From: a virus
DNA length: 20,623 nucleotides
IMG/VR virus record: IMGVR_UViG_3300022931_000748
Span: 1 to 20,623 of that record
Strand: one strand, 5' to 3'
A program made the position numbers and the translations under genes. The notes beneath the pieces are model-generated. The model worked only from the letters and a program-made list of their open reading frames with translations, was not told the origin of the DNA and searched no databases. Shown one piece after another: positions 7,204-13,583 of the stretch (the first letter of the stretch is position 1; each line of letters begins with the position of its first letter).

Positions 7204-7917
7204 CTATTCTATAGAATTTAGCGATTTTTGATAAGCGCCAACAGACTCCGGCCATAGTCCACTTGCTATCTCAAGACAGGCATTTGCAACTTGTTGGATT
7301 TCCCATTGGGCACCGTCATGAGTCCTTAAACTCACAAACTTAAGTAAGTTAGACAGGTTAACTGTACCGTAATATTCGGTATATAAGCTTTGCGGTAAAA
7401 CACCTCGAGCTTGCTCTCTGCAAACCCCTACTTCCATCAACCGGCTGAATAGGGTTAGACATGATTCGTGGTGCTTTTTAATACAAGAAGATGCAGTTAT
7501 ACCAAAGCCTGAATCACTTAGGTCTGGATAGACAACAGGATTAATAGAATCTATATTAGAGGCCTGTCTATTGGATTTATGCTGGGTTCTAAATTTTTCT
7601 GGCTCGTAAAATGACATGTCGAACTCTGTATATCTACGACTTATCTCGTTATAGCTCCATGTTCTATGACGATGGTGCTGACTTCTTATAAAAAGCGGAA
7701 CCTTAAATCTAAAAGTTATAACGTTGTGTTCAAAAGTGCTCGTATGCTTATGTTTAACAAGATACTTGATGAGCTTCTTATCTTTTTCGTCAAGTGTATC
7801 CTTATGTTTACCAAATGATACTCTTGCGCTATTTACGATCGTCAAATCATCGCCCATGTGGTCGACATATTCTACGAAACCAATACCATCATTATACAGA
7901 TCAATCTTTTTTTTCAT
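7204..7917 (-). CDS. thyX: flavin-dependent thymidylate synthase ThyX
   Basis: A 237-residue protein that makes dTMP from dUMP using methylenetetrahydrofolate and reduced FAD. The diagnostic ThyX motif is intact at residues 83-96 (RHRTWSYNEISRRY), giving RHR, S88 and the NExSxRY stretch. The second conserved block, CREQARGVLPQSLYTE (166-181), contains the conserved R171 and the helix contacting dUMP. Length matches the family (about 220-250). It starts seven bases after the acidic-protein gene, with only a weak ribosome site (TAGG), so coupling is likely. Because a ThyA-fold enzyme with dCMP-type specificity sits in the same cluster, ThyX is probably the true dTMP source for this phage. Confidence 0.96.
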   Translation of the reverse strand: MKKKIDLYNDGIGFVEYVDHMGDDLTIVNSARVSFGKHKDTLDEKDKKLIKYLVKHKHTSTFEHNVITFRFKVPLFIRSQHHRHRTWSYNEISRRYTEFDMSFYEPEKFRTQHKSNRQASNIDSINPVVYPDLSDSGFGITASSCIKKHHESCLTLFSRLMEVGVCREQARGVLPQSLYTEYYGTVNLSNLLKFVSLRTHDGAQWEIQQVANACLEIASGLWPESVGAYQKSLNSIE

Positions 7918-7924
7918 AAACCTA

Positions 7925-10900
7925 TTATAGAATGCCGGCGAGTTTGTTCATTCTTTTAATAAACCGCTCTTGTAGAAGATCATGCTCTCCATAGAACTTT
8001 TTGTCTAGATAGCCATGTACCGCTTTTTTGACTGTGTTCCTAGTTAGTGTTCCAACAGCCTCGTTACTCTTCTTTAATATCGCGGCAGCCATGTCAGGAG
8101 CCATATCTTCAAGGCTTTGAAAGTTTTTCTTCGCAAACTTCTTACCCTTTACAAGCGTTTCTTCATGCTCGGAGCGCCATGCAGCGATTTCATCAGAAAC
8201 AGCGGATGATAACTCATCTCCAGATCCGTCGATAGCTCCAAAGACTGCGTCTTTTAAAGATAGATACCTTTCTTCCTTATCAATTTCTTCACCAGCTTCT
8301 CCTTCTAGAGAATCTTTCCAGCTATCGAGCGCGGTCTCTATAGCACCTTTAATTGGACCGGAAGAATCCATCTCTGCTTCTAGCTCATCTGAAGGGTCTG
8401 CTGCTTCTTCATCAGCTTCTTCACCTTCACCACTTGCTATTTCTGCTGCTTCTTCCTCGGACGCTTCCAGCGCGGCCAGAAATTCGTCAACATCTATTTC
8501 TCCATCCTCTAGCGTTCCTTTAAGCTCGTCAGGATCATCTAGCGTTGCAGAAAGTTTTTCTGGATCAATACCTGCAACATCTGCTGGTTCTTCAAGCGCT
8601 TCTAAAGCTGCTTCTTCATCTTCCTCTGATGCTTCTTCAAAGGCTGTAGCGACTTCATCTGCTACTCCTGTAATGTCTTCCATTTCATCTTCAGAAAGAG
8701 CAGATCCTTCGGCGCCCTCTAGATCAGATACTTCTTCTTCAGCTTCCCCGATTCTATCCAAAAACGCATCGATATCAAAGTCTTCTTCTTCATCCATGGC
8801 ATCCTGAATTGCATCAGGGTCGTCTAAAATATCGGCTAGTTTTTCAGCTTCTATTCCGATTTCTTCTGCCGGGGCTTCCAAAGCTTCTATTGCAGCTTCT
8901 TCATCTTCCTCTGATGCTTCTTCAAAGGCTGCAGCTAACTCGTCGGTTGCGGCTTCAACTTCTTTTGATTCTTCTTCGCTTCCCTCTGTTTCCTCAACGA
9001 CCTCTTCTTCTGCGGCCTCTAGATCTGCTATAAATTTATCTAGCTCAAGATCCTCTTCCTCAACAGCATCCTCTAATTCCTCGGGGGTGTCAAGCAAATC
9101 TGCCAACTTTTCAGGTTCAATACCAAGTTGCTCAGCTGGCTCTTCTAACGCTGACTCAACAGCCTCAGGATTTTCTTCCTCGAATTCCTCGTATTTGTCT
9201 AATAACTCTTTCGCGGCATCTGCTAACTCTTCACCGCCGGCCTCTTCGTCACCCTCATCCTGGACTTCATCAACAATTTCAGGAAAGAGATCGATAAGCT
9301 TCTGCATTTGGTCTGGCGAAAAGTTTTTCGGATTACCAAGAGGACTTTTTGGATCGTCTATCTTATTCTTTTTACCCCAGTCATCGCCAACAGCTTTTAC
9401 GTCAGCTGGGTCTACAGGATCATCAACTTGTGGTGGCGTTGCGTCCTCTACACCCTTCTTAAGATCACCTAGTCGACCTTTCGCATTAACACGCTTTTTC
9501 TGTCTATCAGAAAGCTGGTCTTCCCAATCGTCTATAGCTGTTGTTATTGCCTTCTCGACAGCTTCTTCATCTTCTTCTGGGTCTGGGGCATCAGCGATTG
9601 CTTTGTCAACGATGTCTTCGACCTCGCCCGGGTCATCCTCAGGGTCGTCTTCCTGTAACTCTTTAGGTAAGGACTTAAGAACGTCAGCAACCTTTTCAGG
9701 GTCAGCGTCACCATCTTCTAATACGTCATAAAGTTCTTCTTTATCGCCTTCATCAGCGTACTTAAGACCAAGTGCTAAATCAGCACCGTCTATATCACCG
9801 CCCATTTGCTTAGCCGGCTCTTTAAGATCTTCCTCAGCCTGCTCTTCATCCGCCTCAAACTCCATAGCAACTTCAGCAGCTGCTTTGTCTAGTACGGGCT
9901 CTATTTTTTCTTTTGCTGCATCATCAAATGATTGCTCTATTAATAAAGGACGCTGACCTAAGCCAGCTAGTTCGTTTAATCTTGTAAGGTGATAATCTAC
10001 CCCAGCATTTCCAGACATTATGTCAAGCGCTTTGTGAACAAACTTATTTACGTAGCTTGTTGTCATTACAAATCGATTTTCGTTAGACTTCTTTAGAATA
10101 TTTGTTGCAAGGTCCGGTACTAGGTCTTCAAGCGCTGCAAAGTTTGCTGTCGTAAATTTTTCACTAGCGACTAGCGACTCTTCATTCTCTGTGCGCCAAT
10201 CCGCAATAGCTTGCTTAATTGCGCCAGACAGTTTATCTTCTACACCGTCAACAGCACTAACCATACCCGTCTTTAAATCTTCGCCCCTATTTTTAGCAGA
10301 TAATGCCCCTTGAGCAGACTTTGAGATGCCATCCTGCCAGTCATCGTACATTGTTGCTAAACCAGCCTTAGGACTGTCTTCATCTTCGGCAGCTTCAATT
10401 TCATCAGAAGGATCTAATTCTTCAGCCGCATCGTCGGAAATCTCTTCTTCCGCAACACCTTCTTCTTCCATTTCTGCTGCCGCATCAGCCATGGCTTGTT
10501 CAATAGCTTCAGGGTCTATATCTTCGTCTTCCTCAGCTAGATCATCGACGGCTTCGGGATCCTGGACAATCTGCTTTAATTCATCAGCCTCTACGCCTGC
10601 TTCGTCTGCAGCAGCCTCAATTTTTTCTTGAGCAGCATCGGGGTCTTGCTTGGCTAGTAGCGCTATTAAATCCTTAAAGTCGATTGATACTTTTTCAACA
10701 GCCTCAACTTCTTTTTCAGAAGCGCCTTCGCCTTCGCCTTCTTTACCACCTGCGCCACCAGCCATTGCTGTACCAGTAATATCGGTTGCACCAGCCGATG
10801 CTTCTTTAGTCTGACCAATCAATTGCTTTTGTAAGGTGTCGACTTTGATAGCCATTAATCCTTCAGCTGTTAGTTCTTCAAGCCCTTTTACAACTTGGTC

Positions 10901-11527
10901 TGGCTTTAATTTTACGGAAGACTTGCCCTTAAAAAGAGATTTAAAGAAACCCTTGACCTTTCCGAACATTCCTTCAGCTTCAGACTCAGCCTCTCGAGCG
11001 CCGGCACCCCAGGCTTTCGTGAACCACTCAGGTGTCTCGTATTCTGCTGTAACCTCACTCCAGTATTTGTCAGCGGAGGGATCATCTCCCATGAGTTCCT
11101 TGAGTGTCTTTTTCAGGTCTTCAGCAGAGGCTTTTTTAATTCCCTCGCCAGACATTTCTTGCATTTTCCTGATAACGGAAAGAACCTTAGCTGCTTCTTC
11201 CGCAATATCCTGAACTTGGCGACTGAATTCTGAGACTGCTTTTTGATCGCTTGGATCTTCAGGGACTTTTGCAGGGACCTTTAAGATTGGCTGGATTATA
11301 TTCTTAACAAAACCCTTGGACTTAGACTGTGTGCCAATTAATGTTATGACCTTATCTATTTCCGTAAGAGTTTTGTTAAGCTCACCTGATTCTTTGTCTG
11401 AAAATTCCTCGAATAGAAGTCTCTTCAAATTATAGCCTTCTACAAGGACCTTACCATCGATGGCTGCTTCATGAAGTGACTGCAGCTTGAGTCGACTCAC
11501 TAGATATGACGTTCTTTTGATTGACAT
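7925..11527 (-). CDS. giant acidic modular repeat protein (1200 aa), function unknown
   Basis: The N-terminal ~240 residues are ordinary helical sequence with near-balanced charge. From about 265 onward Asp and Glu dominate. Two repeat types alternate. Module W appears near residues 390-525, 655-757 and 1060-1200. In copies 1 and 3 a DW-containing helix is followed by ADWRTENEESL / AAWRSEHEETL, then KFTTANFAALEDLVPDLA / KFAKKNFQSLEDMAPDMA and ILKKSNE; copy 2 is divergent. Both full copies end in LxRLNELAGL / IKRMNKLAGIL. Module A (consensus EEPAxxxGIxxEKLADxLDDPDEL plus an acidic helix) appears near 303-350, 565-617, 785-840, 877-932 and 974-1026. There is no signal peptide, membrane segment or catalytic motif. 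Candidates are an internal virion or scaffold protein, or a DNA-mimic/decoy protein; none is proven. The start ATG has AGGG about 11 bases upstream. It lies between glutamine synthetase and thyX. Confidence 0.85.
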   Translation of the reverse strand: MSIKRTSYLVSRLKLQSLHEAAIDGKVLVEGYNLKRLLFEEFSDKESGELNKTLTEIDKVITLIGTQSKSKGFVKNIIQPILKVPAKVPEDPSDQKAVSEFSRQVQDIAEEAAKVLSVIRKMQEMSGEGIKKASAEDLKKTLKELMGDDPSADKYWSEVTAEYETPEWFTKAWGAGAREAESEAEGMFGKVKGFFKSLFKGKSSVKLKPDQVVKGLEELTAEGLMAIKVDTLQKQLIGQTKEASAGATDITGTAMAGGAGGKEGEGEGASEKEVEAVEKVSIDFKDLIALLAKQDPDAAQEKIEAAADEAGVEADELKQIVQDPEAVDDLAEEDEDIDPEAIEQAMADAAAEMEEEGVAEEEISDDAAEELDPSDEIEAAEDEDSPKAGLATMYDDWQDGISKSAQGALSAKNRGEDLKTGMVSAVDGVEDKLSGAIKQAIADWRTENEESLVASEKFTTANFAALEDLVPDLATNILKKSNENRFVMTTSYVNKFVHKALDIMSGNAGVDYHLTRLNELAGLGQRPLLIEQSFDDAAKEKIEPVLDKAAAEVAMEFEADEEQAEEDLKEPAKQMGGDIDGADLALGLKYADEGDKEELYDVLEDGDADPEKVADVLKSLPKELQEDDPEDDPGEVEDIVDKAIADAPDPEEDEEAVEKAITTAIDDWEDQLSDRQKKRVNAKGRLGDLKKGVEDATPPQVDDPVDPADVKAVGDDWGKKNKIDDPKSPLGNPKNFSPDQMQKLIDLFPEIVDEVQDEGDEEAGGEELADAAKELLDKYEEFEEENPEAVESALEEPAEQLGIEPEKLADLLDTPEELEDAVEEEDLELDKFIADLEAAEEEVVEETEGSEEESKEVEAATDELAAAFEEASEEDEEAAIEALEAPAEEIGIEAEKLADILDDPDAIQDAMDEEEDFDIDAFLDRIGEAEEEVSDLEGAEGSALSEDEMEDITGVADEVATAFEEASEEDEEAALEALEEPADVAGIDPEKLSATLDDPDELKGTLEDGEIDVDEFLAALEASEEEAAEIASGEGEEADEEAADPSDELEAEMDSSGPIKGAIETALDSWKDSLEGEAGEEIDKEERYLSLKDAVFGAIDGSGDELSSAVSDEIAAWRSEHEETLVKGKKFAKKNFQSLEDMAPDMAAAILKKSNEAVGTLTRNTVKKAVHGYLDKKFYGEHDLLQERFIKRMNKLAGIL
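7928..8350 (-). repeat. module W copy 3 of the acidic protein (codons ~1060-1200)
   Basis: The C-terminal copy of the large internal module. It aligns with copy 1 over about 140 residues through PSDE(I/L)EA, the AxWRxExEExL helix, the xNFxxLEDxxPDxAxxILKKSNE stretch and the terminal LAGxL motif. The ending KRMNKLAGIL is the protein's own C-terminus. Confidence 0.8.
8610..8646 (-). repeat. 37-base exact direct repeat, copy 1
   Basis: A 37-base string inside the acidic gene is repeated exactly at 8895-8931, an offset of 285 bases or 95 codons. It keeps the reading frame and encodes the same AFEEASEEDEEA stretch. Identity at the DNA level, not just protein level, points to recent in-frame duplication or gene conversion between repeat units. 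Confidence 0.85.
8895..8931 (-). repeat. 37-base exact direct repeat, copy 2
   Basis: Partner of the repeat at 8610-8646, in the same orientation and frame. It encodes the AFEEASEEDEEA stretch in the preceding acidic unit. Confidence 0.85.
9257..9565 (-). repeat. module W copy 2 of the acidic protein (codons ~655-757), divergent
   Basis: A degenerate copy. AIDDWEDQLS and NAKGRLGDLKKGV match MYDDWQDGIS and SAKNRGEDLKTGM of copy 1, and VGDDWGKKNK followed by FSPDQMQKLIDLFPEIVDEV matches the ADWRTENEE and FAALEDLVPDLATNI stretch. It lacks the LKKSNE and LAGL ending, so it looks like an old, partly trimmed duplicate. Confidence 0.55.
9953..10360 (-). repeat. module W copy 1 of the acidic protein (codons ~390-525)
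   Basis: An internal copy of the C-terminal module with the same order of elements: a YDDWQDG helix, an ADWRTENEESL helix, the ANFAALEDLVPDLA stretch, ILKKSNE, a basic helix (VNKFVHKAL) and a terminal LTRLNELAGL. Its presence inside the protein shows the gene grew by duplication of a former C-terminal unit. Confidence 0.8.
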
Positions 11528-11580
11528 AATACATAATCCCTAAAATCACTAAACTAAATATGCAGAAACTAGCGTTTAAA

Positions 11581-12588
11581 TTAAGCCGAGAAGCTATAAA
11601 CACTCGCCACGACTCGATAAGGATCACAGTTTGACGCAGGACGTCTATCTTCAGCGTAGCCTTTCCATTCAGACTGCACAGTTGCTGTTGGTATTCTTAT
11701 AGATGTATTTCTAGATGCAATGCCATAAGAAAACTTATCGTAGCTGGACGTTTCATGCAATCCCGTCATTCTGCTTTCATTGTTTGATCCGTAACGTAGC
11801 ATGTCGCTGATGTGACTATTCGATGCTTTTTCCATAATACTAATAAATAGTCCTTCCGTACCTTCATCGCGCATTTTTGTGGTAGAAAAATTTGTATGAC
11901 ATCCTGAACCATTCCACCCAGCGTAAGGCTTAGGTGCCCATTCAACACCTACATCTTGAGTTTCAGCCATTATTTGTAATAGGTATCTACTCATCCATAG
12001 GTCATCACAAGCTTGTAGCGCGTCCTTAGCAAATACCTGATATTCCCACTGTCCTGGACTTACCTCGGTATTATACCCAACAACCTTAATACCTACCTTG
12101 TTACATAACGCAGCATGTTCCCTAACAAGATGACGATGCTTTATAGGACCCCCAGATGAACAATAGTATCTGGTGTCATTGATCGGCAAGCCATCTTTTG
12201 GCCATAAGACGTTTTTTCCGGCCTTAGTTAGAAAGTACTCTTGCTCAAAGCCGACCCATAAACCTGTGTCACCAACTTCCTCTATCACGGTTCTTAAATT
12301 ATACCTGTGATTTGTTTCATGAGGAGTCTTTTTGTCGTCAGGAATGCACACCTCACATAGTACCGTATAATGCGTTTCTGAAAGCTGATATACTCTTTTA
12401 GGGACTAACAATCTCTCAGAGTCAGAAGTGGTTGCCTGGCACGTCGACGAGCCATCAAAATTCCACTCTGATATCGGAAGGTCAAACTTCCCGTTCTCAT
12501 CAAGAAAAACATCCTCTACGCGTGTTTTTGACCTTACAAGCGGAGACTCAAGTCCGTCAACCCAAACATAGTCTATATGAATAATCAT
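11581..12588 (-). CDS. class II (eukaryotic-type) glutamine synthetase
   Basis: A 335-residue enzyme expected to make glutamine from glutamate, ammonia and ATP. The GSII signatures are in order: EWNFDGSSTCQA (41-52), GFEQEYFL (113-120; E115 and E117 metal ligands), GYNTEVSPGQWEYQV (171-185; E175 and E182), GWNGSGCHTNFST (224-236; H231), HETSS (278-282), RNTSIRIP (293-300; R293 and R298) and EDRRPASNCDPY (313-324). All catalytic positions I can identify are present, so it looks active. Length is slightly below the usual 340-370. GSI is excluded by size and by the GSII-type WNFDGSS and EDRRPASN motifs. AAAGGAAAG supplies the ribosome site, and the gene starts 13 bases after the ClpP-like gene. 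A phage-encoded GS could raise glutamine for purine and pyrimidine synthesis under nitrogen limitation, which is inference. No close regulatory site is visible. Confidence 0.93.
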   Translation of the reverse strand: MIIHIDYVWVDGLESPLVRSKTRVEDVFLDENGKFDLPISEWNFDGSSTCQATTSDSERLLVPKRVYQLSETHYTVLCEVCIPDDKKTPHETNHRYNLRTVIEEVGDTGLWVGFEQEYFLTKAGKNVLWPKDGLPINDTRYYCSSGGPIKHRHLVREHAALCNKVGIKVVGYNTEVSPGQWEYQVFAKDALQACDDLWMSRYLLQIMAETQDVGVEWAPKPYAGWNGSGCHTNFSTTKMRDEGTEGLFISIMEKASNSHISDMLRYGSNNESRMTGLHETSSYDKFSYGIASRNTSIRIPTATVQSEWKGYAEDRRPASNCDPYRVVASVYSFSA

Positions 12589-12601
12589 TTATTTCTTTCC
12601 T

Positions 12602-13204
12602 TTATTCAAAGTCAATGTCTACCGATACCTTTATATGCAGCTTAGGTACCCTCAATTGATTTGCTAAATTATGCTTCTTGGTTTCATCCGCGTCTAGAAA
12701 CCAGTCTGCATGCTTCTTTTTGTCGACTATCTTCATAAAGTGATCATCTTTTTTACCACAATTTCTAGCCATCATTGTATAGATCTTGGTATTTAATCTA
12801 TCCGCTTCCTTAGCACCGGCCTTGAGTTCTTCTACCTTACCAAAGTCCATACTGGATACGTCATGAATCATGACTGTCGCATTGGGATCCATAAACCTTA
12901 GACCTTCTTCCCCAAATGAGAATAAGATTGCGCCGCAACTCATTGCCTTACCTTCTACTATAGTAGCAACAGGAAGCTCTGAGTGCTGTATTGCGCTTAT
13001 CATAGCCATTAAGCTATAGACTTGCCCACCATAAGAATCTATAACAACTGGTATAACTTTTTGACCTGTATTATGCGCGGCAGCCATCTCTAGCGCGAAC
13101 TTTTTAGCAGCGTCTTCGTCGAACTTATTTACCCTTATGATAACAGGCTGCTTTCTTAACTCTATTTCTTTGACCTTTGGGTCGATGTTACTTGTCCAAT
13201 GCAC
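12602..13204 (-). CDS. ClpP-like serine protease
   Basis: A 200-residue protein of the ClpP/crotonase fold. The catalytic Ser is S89 in GKAMSCGAIL (GQAASMG in E. coli ClpP), the His is H114 in VMIHDVSS, and the oxyanion loop is DSYGGQV (56-62). The acid is less certain; D161 in KIVDKKK aligns if one gap is allowed. Standalone ClpP proteins in phages include prohead-maturation proteases and homologues of the host degradation subunit. Here the neighbours are metabolic rather than structural and no Clp ATPase is visible, so partnership with the host ATPase or self-contained activity are both possible. The start is a GTG with a strong site (AGGAGAAAAAACA) located inside the end of iscU; the genes overlap by 17 bases, implying coupling. 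Confidence 0.85.
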   Translation of the reverse strand: MHWTSNIDPKVKEIELRKQPVIIRVNKFDEDAAKKFALEMAAAHNTGQKVIPVVIDSYGGQVYSLMAMISAIQHSELPVATIVEGKAMSCGAILFSFGEEGLRFMDPNATVMIHDVSSMDFGKVEELKAGAKEADRLNTKIYTMMARNCGKKDDHFMKIVDKKKHADWFLDADETKKHNLANQLRVPKLHIKVSVDIDFE

Positions 13205-13580
13205 TGTTTTTTCTCCTATAATCTTTTATCGCTGCTTTTATCGCATCTTCAGCAAGAACAGAACAATGTATCTTTACTGGCGGTAGCGAAAGCTCTTTAA
13301 CTATATCTATGTTCTTGATTTGTTCTGCTTCATAAATCGTTTTTCCTTTTACCAACTCCGTGACTAGAGATGATGATGCTATGGCAGAGCCGCAGCCAAA
13401 CGTTTTAAACTTCGCATCCTCTATTATACCGTGACTATTAATCTTTAGCTGTAATCTCATAACATCACCACAAGATGGTGCGCCAACAAGGCCAGTGCCA
13501 ACGTTAGAGCTACTCTTATCGAGAACGCCAACATTTCTTGGATTGTCATAATGATCTATTACCTTATTAGAATATGCCAT
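13188..13580 (-). CDS. iscU: IscU-type Fe-S cluster scaffold protein
   Basis: A 130-residue protein matching full-length IscU. The three cluster-ligating cysteines are C37 (GAPSCGD, with D39), C63 (FKTFGCGSA) and C106 (IHCSVLAEDA), with H105 beside the last. The LPPVK motif at 99-103, recognised by the Hsp70 chaperone HscA, is intact, so the protein is of the ISC housekeeping type rather than SufU or the NifU C-terminal domain. It would assemble [2Fe-2S] clusters on sulfur delivered by a cysteine desulfurase (IscS), which is not in this window and would presumably be the host's. The start is four bases past the reductase stop, and its own ribosome site (CGGA) is weak. Which phage or host protein needs extra clusters is unknown; the class II reductase does not. 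Confidence 0.94.
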   Translation of the reverse strand: MAYSNKVIDHYDNPRNVGVLDKSSSNVGTGLVGAPSCGDVMRLQLKINSHGIIEDAKFKTFGCGSAIASSSLVTELVKGKTIYEAEQIKNIDIVKELSLPPVKIHCSVLAEDAIKAAIKDYRRKNSALDK

Positions 13581-13583
13581 TAG

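Larger units (their letters stand above)
8450..9175 (-). repeat. three tandem acidic repeats (module A copies 3-5)
   Basis: Residues about 785-1026 hold three consecutive copies of a ~90-95-residue unit. Each has a helix ALEEPAEQLGIEPEKLADLL or equivalent, a DDPDEL turn and an acidic helix (ELDKFIADLEAAEEE, DIDAFLDRIGEAEEE, DVDEFLAALEASEEE), joined by Glu/Ser-rich linkers. Two more distant copies occur near residues 303-350 and 565-617. The later copies also share a 37-base exact DNA repeat, suggesting the last expansion was recent. Confidence 0.75.

Noticed and set aside
7206-7217. Perfect 12-base palindrome ATTCTATAGAAT at the end of thyX
   Set aside because: It overlaps the last codons of thyX, has no T-run after it and only A/T-rich pairs, so it is neither a terminator nor a supported operator.
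9087-11213. Several long plus-strand ORFs opposite the acidic protein (for example 9087-9731, 10326-10631, 10836-11213) rich in Ser, Pro and Ala
   Set aside because: They mirror the Glu/Asp/Ala-rich codons of the minus-strand gene, which rarely yield antisense stops. They have no ribosome sites and no recognisable domains.
7925-11527. Possibility that the acidic gene is an assembly artefact or low-complexity noise
   Set aside because: It is open for 1200 codons without frameshift, most repeat units are diverged from each other, and non-acidic modules recur in order, which fits real duplication.
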